DNA of 64,000 bases. Origin: Roseibium sp. MMSF_3412. GTDB lineage: Bacteria > Pseudomonadota > Alphaproteobacteria > Rhizobiales > Stappiaceae. The stretch spans positions 744,001 to 808,000 of the forward strand of contig NZ_JASHJI010000001.1 in NCBI RefSeq assembly GCF_030733265.1. Reading direction: 5' to 3'. The position numbers and the translations under genes were made by a program. Positions within the stretch are counted from its first letter, which is position 1, and every line of letters begins with the position of its first letter. The notes below the pieces were generated by a model. It worked only from the letters and a program-made list of their open reading frames with translations, was not told the origin of the DNA and made no database searches. Below, piece after piece: positions 1 through 8,061 of the stretch.

Positions 1-232
1 TTGGAGCAGGCGCGGGTGCCTTGGCTTCCGGTTCTGGGGCGGGTGCCGGCGCAGGAGCCGCTGCGGGCGCGGGTGCCTTTTCGCTCTCCGCGGGCTTGGC
101 CTGGGCTTCCGGCTCGACAGACGGAGCCGGCGGCGTTGGCGTTTCCGCAGTCGGTTCCGGCACGCCTCCGGGAACCCCTCCCGGACGTGCTGTCTGCGCT
201 CCAGACGATGAATTGCCGCGTCTTCCAAACAT
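1..232 (-). CDS. cpaF: CpaF/TadA-type pilus assembly ATPase, N-terminal fragment cut by window edge
   Basis: The gene runs off the left edge, so only about 77 N-terminal residues are present. They begin MFGRRGNSSSGAQTARPG and become a Pro/Ala/Glu-rich low-complexity stretch with repeated AP and EPEA motifs. No ATPase motif lies inside the window. The call rests on position: it directly follows cpaE on the same strand, 30 bases downstream, where tad/cpa loci carry the secretion ATPase CpaF (TadA). In the family this hexameric cytoplasmic ATPase powers Flp pilin polymerisation. The start is the ATG at 232-230 with GGAG about 14 bases upstream. The disordered Pro/Ala tail before the catalytic domain is plausible for alphaproteobacterial CpaF but is an inference here. 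Confidence 0.7.
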   Translation of the reverse strand, partial: MFGRRGNSSSGAQTARPGGVPGGVPEPTAETPTPPAPSVEPEAQAKPAESEKAPAPAAAPAPAPAPEPEAKAPAPAP

Positions 233-262
233 AGCGATCTTTCAGCTCCGCTTAAAAACCAG

Positions 263-1570
263 TTAGCCGGACTTTCGTTTCAATTTAGAAAACAAGCCAC
301 CCAAGCCAGACCGCTTTACCTTTGGCGGCTGAACCTTTCCCGAAATTGCATTTGCCAGATCGTCGAAATGACGCGCCACTGCGTGCTTGCCGTCCATTTC
401 ACTGATCATCTGGCCGTTGTTCGCCGCTGTGCCGAACAGGTGCGGCTCAAACGGAATGGCCGCCTGAACCGTCAGGCCGAGCGCGCTCGCAAATTCGTCC
501 GGCTTGATCTCCGGCCGCTTGGGAACGTTGACCTTGTTCATCACCAGATGCGGCGGACGATCGTTCGGACGCAGTTGCTTCAACATGTCGACGGCGTTTT
601 TGGCATTGCGCAGGTTGGCCAGATCGGGTTCGGCCACCAGAACAATCTCGTCCACATTCAAAAGCGTGTTCTTGACCCAGGCGTTCCAGGTATGCGGGAT
701 GTCGAGCACAACATTCGGCACGCTTGCCCGCATCGTTTCGAACAACAGTTCGAACGATTTTTCGCTGTGATCATACGTTCTTTCCAGGGTCGCCGGAGCT
801 GCCAGCAAGCTCAGATGCTCGCTGCACTTGGAAAGGATGCGGTCAAGATAGGTTTCGTCGAGCCTGTCAGGTGAGGATATCGCCTCAAACACTCCCTGCA
901 GCGGGTCCTGGTTATAGTCCAGGCCGGCAGTTCCGAACGGCAGGTCGAGATCCGTGACCACGACTTCACTCTGGAAGTTGCGTCCCAACGCCCATGCGCA
1001 GTTATGCGCGATGGTTGAGGATCCACAACCGCCCTTGATACCGAAGAATGCGGTCGCCCGTCCCAAAGGCTCGGATTCGGGATCCGCATAGAGGTCGGCA
1101 ATTGCGCCGATGAGCTGATAGACATTCACGGGTGTGATCAGGTACTCGCTCACGCCACGCGCGATCAGCTCGCGGTAGAGAATGACATCGTTCATGCTGC
1201 CGACGACGATCACCTTTGTGCCTGCGTCGCAATACTCGGCCAGTTGATCGAGGCTGGTCAGCAGCTCTTCGCGCTGTCCGTTGGTTTCCACGATGATCAG
1301 GTTGGGCGTCGGCGCCTGGGCGAAGACATCGATTGCAGCGGGAATGCCGCCCATTTCCAGCTTGAGATGCGCCTTCGCCATCCGGCGGTCTTCCATTGCC
1401 GTTTCGGCAGTGTGCATGGTCGCATCGGTCAGGCAGAAACCGTGTACGGTGATCCGCGGTACAGATCCGATATTCGCCGATTCCTCAGTCCCTGCGTACT
1501 GGTTTTCAGCAGGTTCCGACATAGGATCGAGATAGCCCGGCGTGTCCTGTAGTTCTGCGTTCGTGCTCAT
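263..1570 (-). CDS. cpaE: CpaE/TadZ-like pilus assembly protein, ParA/MinD-family ATPase
   Basis: The 435-residue protein has an N-terminal receiver-like region (about 40-165) followed by a ParA/MinD-type domain with a P-loop at about residues 175-185 reading GIKGGCGSSTIA. CpaE/TadZ proteins place the Tad pilus machinery at the cell pole. The loop keeps the first, signature lysine (KGG), but the usual GK[T/S] lysine is replaced by Ser, as in several TadZ proteins, so ATP turnover may be weak or absent. The C-terminus is basic (KLKRKSG). It starts 8 bases after the cpaD stop and is followed by cpaF, so it belongs to the minus-strand pilus operon. Confidence 0.9.
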   Translation of the reverse strand: MSTNAELQDTPGYLDPMSEPAENQYAGTEESANIGSVPRITVHGFCLTDATMHTAETAMEDRRMAKAHLKLEMGGIPAAIDVFAQAPTPNLIIVETNGQREELLTSLDQLAEYCDAGTKVIVVGSMNDVILYRELIARGVSEYLITPVNVYQLIGAIADLYADPESEPLGRATAFFGIKGGCGSSTIAHNCAWALGRNFQSEVVVTDLDLPFGTAGLDYNQDPLQGVFEAISSPDRLDETYLDRILSKCSEHLSLLAAPATLERTYDHSEKSFELLFETMRASVPNVVLDIPHTWNAWVKNTLLNVDEIVLVAEPDLANLRNAKNAVDMLKQLRPNDRPPHLVMNKVNVPKRPEIKPDEFASALGLTVQAAIPFEPHLFGTAANNGQMISEMDGKHAVARHFDDLANAISGKVQPPKVKRSGLGGLFSKLKRKSG

Positions 1571-1578
1571 TCTTCCAC

Positions 1579-2292
1579 CTATTCTGAGACTTCTGCCCCG
1601 ACACCCTGAGTGAATGTGCCGGTCGTGTCTGAACCACCGCGGTAGTTTTCGAAGACGACAGCGCGCCGTGCCTGGTCAGACGGCGTAGACGCCCTCGGCG
1701 TCAGCAGGTCCGAAGGATTGTCGACCATCGACGCGAGGTTGGACTGGGTCGCACAGCCGAAATTTTCGTATTCGGTGTTTTCACCGATGCCGCCGCCAAT
1801 GTTTTTCGGCCAGGCGCCGCACGGTCCGGCCGTTGCCTGCATCGCCGCATAGGACAAGCGGATCGGTGCCTCGGCCTTGGGATCCTGCACCGCGTAGGTG
1901 CGTGTCGATATCCGGGACCTGCTTACACCGCCGCGCTGGAGCGCGTGCCTGATATCGCCGGTCACCGCGTGAACGGCGGCTTCATTGGCACCGCCCGACG
2001 GGACGAGAATTTCAACAGACCCATTTCCCTTTCTGCGGGATTCAGCGCCAAATGCCGCGATCGTGCTTTCTATCGGGCCGTGCAGATTACGCGTGTTCTG
2101 CCCAATCGGAAGATCCAGCGTCTCAGGCTCCTCCGTGATGACGATCGGATGTCTGTAGCGATAGTCGTGAGAGGCAAGCAGTTCCGCGTTGGTCTGCTTC
2201 CCGTTCTGGCAACCCGCCAAAACCAGACACCCTGCGAACAGGAGGAAGGATTTGGATGCGGCAGATAACCGGACTGTCTTTTTCGTCTTCAT
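1579..2292 (-). CDS. cpaD: CpaD-family pilus biogenesis lipoprotein
   Basis: I chose the ATG at 2292 (MKTKKTVRLSAASKSF) over an upstream in-frame start because it begins a clean lipoprotein signal: basic start, hydrophobic stretch, then a lipobox LVLAGC at about residues 24-29. The mature protein is about 210 residues. It carries the family's periplasmic features, including the IEILVPSGGANEAAVH-type segment and a conserved FGCATQSNLASMVDNPSDLL stretch near the C-terminus. CpaD is an outer-membrane lipoprotein thought to help the CpaC secretin assemble. It lies 10 bases after cpaC and 8 bases before cpaE. Its identity is firm from sequence plus position. Confidence 0.88.
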   Translation of the reverse strand: MKTKKTVRLSAASKSFLLFAGCLVLAGCQNGKQTNAELLASHDYRYRHPIVITEEPETLDLPIGQNTRNLHGPIESTIAAFGAESRRKGNGSVEILVPSGGANEAAVHAVTGDIRHALQRGGVSRSRISTRTYAVQDPKAEAPIRLSYAAMQATAGPCGAWPKNIGGGIGENTEYENFGCATQSNLASMVDNPSDLLTPRASTPSDQARRAVVFENYRGGSDTTGTFTQGVGAEVSE

Positions 2293-2302
2293 CCGTCCGT
2301 CC

Positions 2303-3754
2303 TCACTTGTAGATAAAGCCGACCTGGCCGTGGTATTCGCTCTGAACCACGTCACCCGTCGGATTGAAGATTTTGTTGAGCCGGTTCAAGAAGATGGTCT
2401 CCGCGTCCGACGGAGGCAGCAAATTCTTGTCGGGCCGTACAACCTTGTTGCGTGCGATCGGCCGGACCACGTAAGGCGTTACGAAAACCGTCAGTTCCGT
2501 CTGGTCACGCAGGAAATCGCGGCTTTTGAAGAGCGCACCCAGGATCGGGATCTGCATCAGCCCGGGAATGCCTTCAATCGACTGCTGATAGGATTCCTGC
2601 AGCAAACCGGCCATCACCAGCGTCCCGCCGGACGGCAGTTCAACCGTCGATTCGGCGCGCCGGACCTTGAGTGCGGAGATGGTAATTCCGCCCGCGTTCA
2701 CCGCACCTTCGTTGCTGAGCTCGCTCACCTCAGTGAGGACCCGCAGGCTGATGCGGCCTTCCGAAAGGACCACCGGAGTAAAGTCCAGGCCGACACCGAA
2801 TTTCTTGAATTCGACAGTGACCGTGTTGTCTTCCTGGGCAATCGGGATCGGGAACTCACCACCTGCCAGGAAACTTGCGTTCTCGCCGGAAATCGCCGTC
2901 AGCGTCGGTTCTGCGAGGGTCCGGATCACGCCGTCGCGCTGTAGAGCCTCGATTTCCGCATTGATGTTGGCGGCACCGCTCAGGAAGTTGAAGCCAACGG
3001 TCGCCTGGTTGACGATCGACGGGTTGACGTTGAAGCCCGGCTGGTTGCTGAAGTTCGGTGTGAAATTCCCGGTCCCGACGTTACCGTTGAACTGGACGCC
3101 AAGCTGCTTGATGATCGAGCGCTCCACTTCGGCGACCGTCACTTTGAGATGAACCTGATCCTTGCCTTCGACAGCGATCAGATTGACCACATCCGTGCCG
3201 TCATCATCGCCCTGAAAACGCGCTGCGATATCAGCGGCCTGCTGCGCCTCCAGCGTGCTTCTCGCCGTGCCGCTCAGGATCACGTTGCCGTTGACCGACT
3301 CAGCGGAGATGTTCGAGCCCGGAATAAGTTTCCGGATGATCCTGGCCAAGTCCGACGTGTCGCTTTCGACGCGGATATCAAAACTTGCAAGCTCGCGGCC
3401 GCTCCGGCTGAACAGGACCAGCCTGGCCTGCCCGGCCGTGTTTCCAAGAACGAAGATGCGCCGGGGCGTTCTGAGCACCGCGTCGGCGATTTCGGGATTG
3501 GAAATCAGGACATCCGCCGCGTCTTCCGCCAGATTGATAACAACCGAACGGCCAATGCCCACGTTCAGGATCCGCCCGCTTGCGCGTTCTCCGGCAGCCA
3601 CATGAACCTGGCTCGGAAAATTGCTCTGTGCGTGCGCTGCCGGCGCAACCGCCGAAAGGGAAGCCGCCACGATCGCGGCCGCTGCCGCAAATCTCAGAAC
3701 CTGGTTTTTCATCGCGCCCCACATGACTGAGGTCTTCGTCAGATCCGCTTTCAT
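2303..3754 (-). CDS. cpaC: CpaC/RcpA-type Flp pilus outer-membrane secretin
   Basis: The 483-residue protein has a Sec signal peptide (hydrophobic AAAAAIVAASLSAVAPAAHA, cleavage after AHA). A T2SS/T3SS pilus N-terminal domain follows at about 55-130, then a BON-like segment at about 135-195 and the secretin core at about 255-430. The core includes the family hallmark VELPSGGTLVMAGLL. It forms the outer-membrane channel for the Tad pilus. The annotated ATG overlaps the cpaB stop as ATGA, suggesting translational coupling. A second in-frame ATG 14 codons downstream (MKNQVLRF) starts directly at the signal peptide and could be the real start. Confidence 0.93.
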   Translation of the reverse strand: MKADLTKTSVMWGAMKNQVLRFAAAAAIVAASLSAVAPAAHAQSNFPSQVHVAAGERASGRILNVGIGRSVVINLAEDAADVLISNPEIADAVLRTPRRIFVLGNTAGQARLVLFSRSGRELASFDIRVESDTSDLARIIRKLIPGSNISAESVNGNVILSGTARSTLEAQQAADIAARFQGDDDGTDVVNLIAVEGKDQVHLKVTVAEVERSIIKQLGVQFNGNVGTGNFTPNFSNQPGFNVNPSIVNQATVGFNFLSGAANINAEIEALQRDGVIRTLAEPTLTAISGENASFLAGGEFPIPIAQEDNTVTVEFKKFGVGLDFTPVVLSEGRISLRVLTEVSELSNEGAVNAGGITISALKVRRAESTVELPSGGTLVMAGLLQESYQQSIEGIPGLMQIPILGALFKSRDFLRDQTELTVFVTPYVVRPIARNKVVRPDKNLLPPSDAETIFLNRLNKIFNPTGDVVQSEYHGQVGFIYK

Positions 3755-4518
3755 CTTGAGACCTTCTTGCTGGTGATGCCGTATTTCACGTAACTCACAT
3801 CGTTACGGCGGCTTTTGTCTTCTTCGGCATCATCCGCCGAGTCCTGTGCGCTGCGCAGCGCGAGGGAGATCGTTCCTGTCTGCTGCGCCTGCGCAACAAT
3901 TTCCGATTCCGCCAGCGTAAGCTCCAGGGTCGCCGTCTTCTTGGGAGACAGGTTCTTCTGGTCCTGCTCTCCGGCCGTCGTTGCGTCGATCGCGAGCACG
4001 CGCTTGTTTTCCAGAATGGTCTCGCTGAAGACGACATCATCGAGGTTTCGCGTCAGGATGAGGTCCACCTTGTCGCCGGGAAGAATGAAGCCGCCGGCGG
4101 TCGTTTCCTCTTCAACGCTGACCGCGATCGCCCGCTTGCCCTTCGGCAGGATCGCCGACATGAAACCCTTGTCCGTGTTGATCAGACGTTCGGGCCGGAT
4201 CGGTTCGCCTGCAAAAATCGGAGCCTTGGCGATGCGGCCCAGAAACTCCTTCTCTGCGGACGGGTCGGTTTTCTTTGTGACAGATCCCCTCGGCAGGGCT
4301 TCTTCGGGCCAATCGGCCCATGCGAAGTTTTCGCTGGTCAGTTTCCCGCCCAGCGGTATGTCAACTTCCGCTACCAGAACCTTGACCTTGCTTGTCTCGA
4401 CAGGGGCCTGGACAATTTGTGGTGCGGGTTCGCCGCCACCGGACAACATGACCATGCGAAAGGCCAGCAGACCTGCGACCACCGCGACGACCAGTACTAA
4501 GATTCGAGCGAATTTCAT
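3751..4518 (-). CDS. cpaB: CpaB/RcpC-type Flp pilus assembly protein with SAF domain
   Basis: The protein has 255 residues with one N-terminal membrane segment (ARILVLVVAVVAGLLAFRMV, about 4-24). A SAF-like domain follows at about 45-110 (VLVAEVDIPLGGKLTSENF), then the RcpC domain with AIAVSVEEETTAGGFILPGD. The family is periplasmic, anchored to the inner membrane, and probably connects the CpaC channel to the inner-membrane machinery. It is the first gene of the cpaBCDEF run. The preceding 425 bases, back to cpaA, hold the likely promoter. The C-terminal tail is charged (SADDAEEDKSRRND). Confidence 0.92.
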   Translation of the reverse strand: MKFARILVLVVAVVAGLLAFRMVMLSGGGEPAPQIVQAPVETSKVKVLVAEVDIPLGGKLTSENFAWADWPEEALPRGSVTKKTDPSAEKEFLGRIAKAPIFAGEPIRPERLINTDKGFMSAILPKGKRAIAVSVEEETTAGGFILPGDKVDLILTRNLDDVVFSETILENKRVLAIDATTAGEQDQKNLSPKKTATLELTLAESEIVAQAQQTGTISLALRSAQDSADDAEEDKSRRNDVSYVKYGITSKKVSR

Positions 4519-4943
4519 GGCAAAAACCCAATGATCCTGTGCGCAATTGCGTTTCGTGAGGACAGGATGACGGGTAATTGGTCAAAACATGGTTAATCAG
4601 GAGTAGAAGTTTTTGGTTAATTTCCGTTAACTTTACTAAAAAACGTCTAAATCGCTTTCAATTTGCGAAAAACTGGACGCATGAAATCGAATACGAAGAG
4701 CGGCTCACCTACTATTTGGCGCAGTTTTCCACGAGAACTTTGATTTGATGGTCTTCAGTCGAAAGCCGACGCTGTGACAGTTGCGTCAGTTACCCTGATC
4801 CATAGTACATGCCTCAAGCTCAAATCCGGAGCATTGCATGAAAGGTCACAGGGTCCGCGATCGGATGTACCGATTCGCGCGTAAAACGTGCCTATATATA
4901 CAGACACTCTCTTCCCGGGTTTTGCGGGTGCGTTTTGAGAGAT
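4519..4943 (-). promoter_or_regulatory. Gene-free region ahead of cpaB, likely operon promoter, with a CtrA-like half-site pair
   Basis: These 425 bases between cpaA and cpaB hold no convincing ORF. The part nearest cpaB is AT-rich. At 4616-4631 it carries GTTAATTTCCGTTAAC, two TTAA half-sites six bases apart. The CtrA consensus is TTAA-N7-TTAA, so this is one base short and only suggestive. No clear terminator follows cpaA. Confidence 0.35.
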
Positions 4944-5459
4944 TTAAAGACCAGACCCGATCATCTGGAACCAGGCGGTTGCGGGATAGACCTGAAGGCC
5001 TGCGATCGCAATCGTGATCCCGTAGGGTATACCGCTCTTGCGGTCATGGAGCCGAACGATCCATTCCTGCCGTGAAAGCGCGTTCGGCAGCACCACGCTG
5101 GAGCGCACGTAAAGCAGGCCAAGCGTGAGAAACATCCCGTAAAGCGAAACGAGCACCACAAAGGCGGCAAGTTCCGGCGTAAAGCCGATCCACAAGGCCA
5201 TGGCGGTCAGAAACTTTGCATCGCCGCCGCCCATCCAGCCGCATGTCCAGAAGATGAAACACACCGGAAAAACAACAAGTGCTCCCAATCCATGGGTCCC
5301 CCAGGCTGCCAGGGGCAGGCCGGTCGCGAGGGAAACAATGACGAATCCGGCAATAAGCAGGATCGAAACCCGGTTTCGTATGGTCATGGTCAGCAGGTCC
5401 GAGGCCCCGCCATACGCGACAAGCATCGGAAAAACGACCAGAAGTGCAGCTTCAAGCAT
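4944..5459 (-). CDS. cpaA: CpaA-type A24 prepilin peptidase
   Basis: This is a 171-residue polytopic membrane protein. It has the two aspartates of the GXGD aspartic peptidases: one in GGASDLLTMTIRN (about residue 21) and one in GGGDAKFLTAMALW (about residue 78). This matches the short, single-domain CpaA/TadV form that lacks an N-methylation domain. It would cut the leader peptides of the Flp pilin at 5603-5779 and the TadE-like pseudopilins at 6790-7945. It lies downstream of flp after a strong terminator and may be read through at a low level or have its own promoter. Confidence 0.92.
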   Translation of the reverse strand: MLEAALLVVFPMLVAYGGASDLLTMTIRNRVSILLIAGFVIVSLATGLPLAAWGTHGLGALVVFPVCFIFWTCGWMGGGDAKFLTAMALWIGFTPELAAFVVLVSLYGMFLTLGLLYVRSSVVLPNALSRQEWIVRLHDRKSGIPYGITIAIAGLQVYPATAWFQMIGSGL

Positions 5460-5527
5460 GAAGCACCCGTTTCTTGTTTCAGCGGAACGATCCTAGTCGT
5501 GGCAGGTTAACGAAACACGGACCGCTC

Positions 5528-5558
5528 AATAAAAAACGGGCGGTTGAACCGCCCGTTT
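5528..5558 (-). terminator. Rho-independent terminator after flp
   Basis: A perfect 12-base stem (AAACGGGCGGTT at 5534-5545 with AACCGCCCGTTT at 5547-5558, one-base loop as drawn) is followed on the minus strand by TTTTTTATT. It sits 45 bases beyond the flp stop. It would limit transcription into cpaA, giving much more pilin than machinery. Confidence 0.85.
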
Positions 5559-5602
5559 CCGTTTCGGCGCACCTGACGAGGTGACGCAATGTCTTCCGAC
5601 GA

Positions 5603-5779
5603 TTACTTGATGGAATCGTCGAGCTGTACAGCGATGTTGCTGAACACGTTGGTCAGGGACGTACCGGCCAGGGCAACGGCGGCGATGATGACGATGGACA
5701 GAAGACCAGCGATCAGGCCGTATTCGATTGCAGTTGCGCCAGATTCGTCTTTTGCGAAACGTTTCATAAGAGATTTCAT
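5603..5779 (-). CDS. flp: Flp/PilA-type Tad pilus major pilin
   Basis: The 58-residue prepilin starts MKSLMKRFAKDESGATAIEY. It has the Flp motif: Gly14, cleavage before Ala15, then mature Glu5 and Tyr6 (TAIEYGLIA), and one hydrophobic helix (LIAGLLSIVIIAAVALAG). The start at 5779 was chosen because GGAGCAAATACA precedes it and the leader length fits; an upstream in-frame ATG at 5851 would add 24 unlikely residues. It is the structural subunit of the pilus built by the cpa genes. It is preceded by a long AT-rich promoter region and followed by a strong terminator. Confidence 0.93.
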   Translation of the reverse strand: MKSLMKRFAKDESGATAIEYGLIAGLLSIVIIAAVALAGTSLTNVFSNIAVQLDDSIK

Positions 5780-6304
5780 TGTATTTGCTCCAAGTACCAC
5801 TGAGTTGACAGCTTCAAGTTCGCCGGATCTTTTTTTGGTCCGTTCGAACATGAACTCACCTTAGGGCTCAGAGCTTTCCAACCAGTTAAAACAACCTCAG
5901 AAACCAGCGTTAATCGTGATATTGTTAGCTATAGTTAAAATTTGGTATAGATAAAAAATAGTTAATCTATGAATATTACTTAAGTAATTTTATAAAGTAT
6001 TTTTGCTTTTCTTTATTTTATTCGTTTTCTGATATATTTTTCGAGAATTCAATTCACTCATTCATCGTATTTGTTTTCATTTCACCTACGAATATTTTCC
6101 CTCCCATCGTATAAATGACATGTGTCTTTCATTCCCCTGCCGCTTTTTCAGAACTGCTTCGAAAATCATCGCAAAACAATTCGAACACGCAACGCATCCC
6201 GACAATAGTTTCGTCTTTTTTGAATTTTCTTCGCGTTAGCAGATCGTTCACCACGTTTGCGGCATCATCTCGTAAGGATCGACACGAATGGAGTATTCAT
6301 AAGC
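5780..6304. promoter_or_regulatory. AT-rich divergent regulatory region between flp and the pseudopilin genes
   Basis: About 525 bases without a supportable gene separate flp (minus) from the plus-strand set starting at 6305. The stretch from about 5930 to 6110 is strikingly AT-rich compared with the GC-rich surroundings, with many A/T runs and TA steps. It must contain the flp promoter and probably the plus-strand promoter. I could not fix individual -35/-10 boxes with confidence. Confidence 0.6.
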
Positions 6305-6766
6305 ATGTTTATGAACCTAATCAGATGGACTGGCGTGCTTGTGTTGGCAGTTCAAGCAAGTGCCGCAATGGCTCAGGATGGACCGGTAATGGTGACAGTG
6401 GACCGCGCAAAGATCTTCCGGATCGATGATGGCGCGTCTGCCGTGATCGTTGGCAACCCGTTTATTGCGGACGTATCGCTGTTTGACGACAACACGGTCG
6501 TTGTTACCGGCAAAAGCTATGGCACGACCAATCTCGTCATTCTGGACGCCGACAGCAAACCGATCGTCGACGAAGTCATAACAGTGCGTGCAGCGGAAGA
6601 CGATGTGGTCGCCGTTTATCGCAAATCCATGCGCAGTTCGCTTTCCTGCAGCCCGAGTTGCGAGCCGACGCTTCGCCTTGGCGACGGTCTTGAAAACTTC
6701 AAGAACGTTGCTGAACAGGCCACCAACAGGAATTCGTTGGCGGCCGAAGCTGCGGGCGTCGAGTAA
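6305..6766 (+). CDS. Stand-alone secretin N-domain protein (T2SS/T3SS pilus N-terminal family) of the Tad locus
   Basis: The protein has 153 residues from the ATG at 6305, with GGAG 12 bases upstream. A signal peptide comes first (WTGVLVLAVQASAAMAQ), then one domain (about 25-100) that resembles the N-terminal domain of CpaC. It shares the order of a short beta strand, VGNPFIADVSLFDDNTVVVTG, and a TTNLVILDAD strand. It lacks any secretin core. The C-terminal third carries a Cys-Pro-Ser-Cys motif (SCSPSCEPTLRLGD). It lies 23 bases ahead of two TadE-like genes, so a periplasmic accessory role at the pilus channel is likely. The exact function is not known to me. Confidence 0.72.
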   Translation: MFMNLIRWTGVLVLAVQASAAMAQDGPVMVTVDRAKIFRIDDGASAVIVGNPFIADVSLFDDNTVVVTGKSYGTTNLVILDADSKPIVDEVITVRAAEDDVVAVYRKSMRSSLSCSPSCEPTLRLGDGLENFKNVAEQATNRNSLAAEAAGVE

Positions 6767-6789
6767 CCGCCCAGAAACGTGAGAGAACG

Positions 6790-7347
6790 ATGATTGGCAG
6801 ACTGAAACACACGCGCTTCCCAGGCAAAAGAAAGATCAAGTCTTTCGCCAAAGACCGGGACGGTGTGACCGCTGTCGAGTTTTCGATGGTGGCCCTGCCA
6901 TTCTTCATCATTGTCTTCGGCATCATAGAAGTCGGCGTTTCGATGTTCGTGAACCGCATGGTGGACAACTCCGTCATCAGCGCCGCCCGATTGATCAGAA
7001 CCGGCCAGGCACAGACCGCCGGTCTTTCGGCTGATCAGTTCAAGACGCAGATTTGCGATTTCATGCCTTCATTCATGTGCGACGCCGACCGGATCGTCGT
7101 TGAAGTCGACAGCGTGGGAACATTCGCCGATGCGGGATCGACCGACAGTCTTTATGACGCTGACGGTAACCTCAAGGATGACGACGATCTTGCATACAAT
7201 ATCGGCGGAGCCGGCAACATCGTCATCGTCAAGGTGATCTACAAGTGGCCGATGATGACATCGGCGCTGAATCTTGCGCTGGATGACAATGGGACAGAAC
7301 GTTATCTCACCTCAACCTTGGTATTCCGCAATGAACCCTGGGAATGA
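6790..7347 (+). CDS. tadE: TadE-like pseudopilin
   Basis: The 185-residue protein has a TadE-type leader: KDRDG|VTAVEFSMVALPF, with Gly before the cut site and Glu at mature position 5, followed by one hydrophobic helix (VALPFFIIVFGIIEVGVSMF). The remainder is a periplasmic domain of about 130 residues with an acidic stretch (DADGNLKDDDDLAY). TadE-family pseudopilins are processed by the prepilin peptidase and are required for Tad pilus formation. The gene overlaps the next one by 17 bases, implying co-translation. Two cysteines (ICDF, MCDAD) may form a disulfide. Confidence 0.85.
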   Translation: MIGRLKHTRFPGKRKIKSFAKDRDGVTAVEFSMVALPFFIIVFGIIEVGVSMFVNRMVDNSVISAARLIRTGQAQTAGLSADQFKTQICDFMPSFMCDADRIVVEVDSVGTFADAGSTDSLYDADGNLKDDDDLAYNIGGAGNIVIVKVIYKWPMMTSALNLALDDNGTERYLTSTLVFRNEPWE

Positions 7348-7945
7348 TGTCAGAAAGAGCTTCCTTGACACGAAGCACACGGTATCGGGCGCAACCAAGC
7401 GGCTGTGCAAGGACGAAAGCGCCGTTTCCGCGGTAGAGTTCGCCATGATCCTGCCCTTCATGTTCCTGCTTCTGATCGGCATGACCGAATTGGCAGAAGC
7501 GCTGAACCAGGACCGGAAAGTCAGCCGTATCGCAAACTCCATCGCCGACTTGATCGCCCAGGAAGAGGGCGTCTCGACCGGTGATCTCGATTCCCTTCTG
7601 GTGATTGGCGAGAAGATCCTCGACCCCTACCCGTCCGAAAATCTTCAGGTCATCGTTGCCAGCGTCACGTTCGACGAGGATGGCGATGCCACGGTCGACT
7701 GGAGCCGGGACACGTCCGGCAGTGAACCCTGGTCTTCGGGAGCCGCCCCACCGATCACGCTTCCGGGCAACGTTGCCGTGCCGAACTCCTCCATCGTCGT
7801 CGGTCAGACGAACCTGACATACACTCCGAGTTTCACGGGCCTGTTCGCTGGAATCTTCAACTGGAGCCCGTCGGCGCTCGACCTCAGCGACACCTATTAT
7901 CTGTCGCCGCGGATCACCGGAACGGTGACCTGCAGCAATTGCTGA
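7331..7945 (+). CDS. TadE/TadF-like pseudopilin
   Basis: I use the ATG at 7331 (MNPGNDVRKSFLDTKHT), inside the end of the preceding gene, giving 204 residues. It has the pseudopilin N-terminus KDESA|VSAVEFAMILPF, with Ala rather than Gly at the position before the predicted cut, then a hydrophobic helix (MILPFMFLLLIGMTELA). A Ser/Thr/Pro-rich periplasmic domain follows and ends CSNC, a Cys pair also seen in form in the first gene of this set. It is the second TadE-family member of the plus-strand pilus set. TadF and TadG cannot be told apart with certainty from sequence alone; the length favours a TadE/F type. Confidence 0.78.
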   Translation: MNPGNDVRKSFLDTKHTVSGATKRLCKDESAVSAVEFAMILPFMFLLLIGMTELAEALNQDRKVSRIANSIADLIAQEEGVSTGDLDSLLVIGEKILDPYPSENLQVIVASVTFDEDGDATVDWSRDTSGSEPWSSGAAPPITLPGNVAVPNSSIVVGQTNLTYTPSFTGLFAGIFNWSPSALDLSDTYYLSPRITGTVTCSNC

Positions 7946-8061
7946 GTTGAACATTCTCCGCTGAATACGCTATTGCGTGTTTGTATCGTCGCACAATCCG
8001 GTTAATCTCGCGGGCGAATGTTGCGCTGCAATATTCCTTGTGAACCCGAGTGAGACGACCG

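Noticed and set aside
1..266. Two plus-strand ORFs at the left edge, Ala/Gly- or Pro-rich
   Set aside because: They are mirror readings of the Pro/Ala-rich CpaF N-terminus, which has the right start and position on the minus strand.
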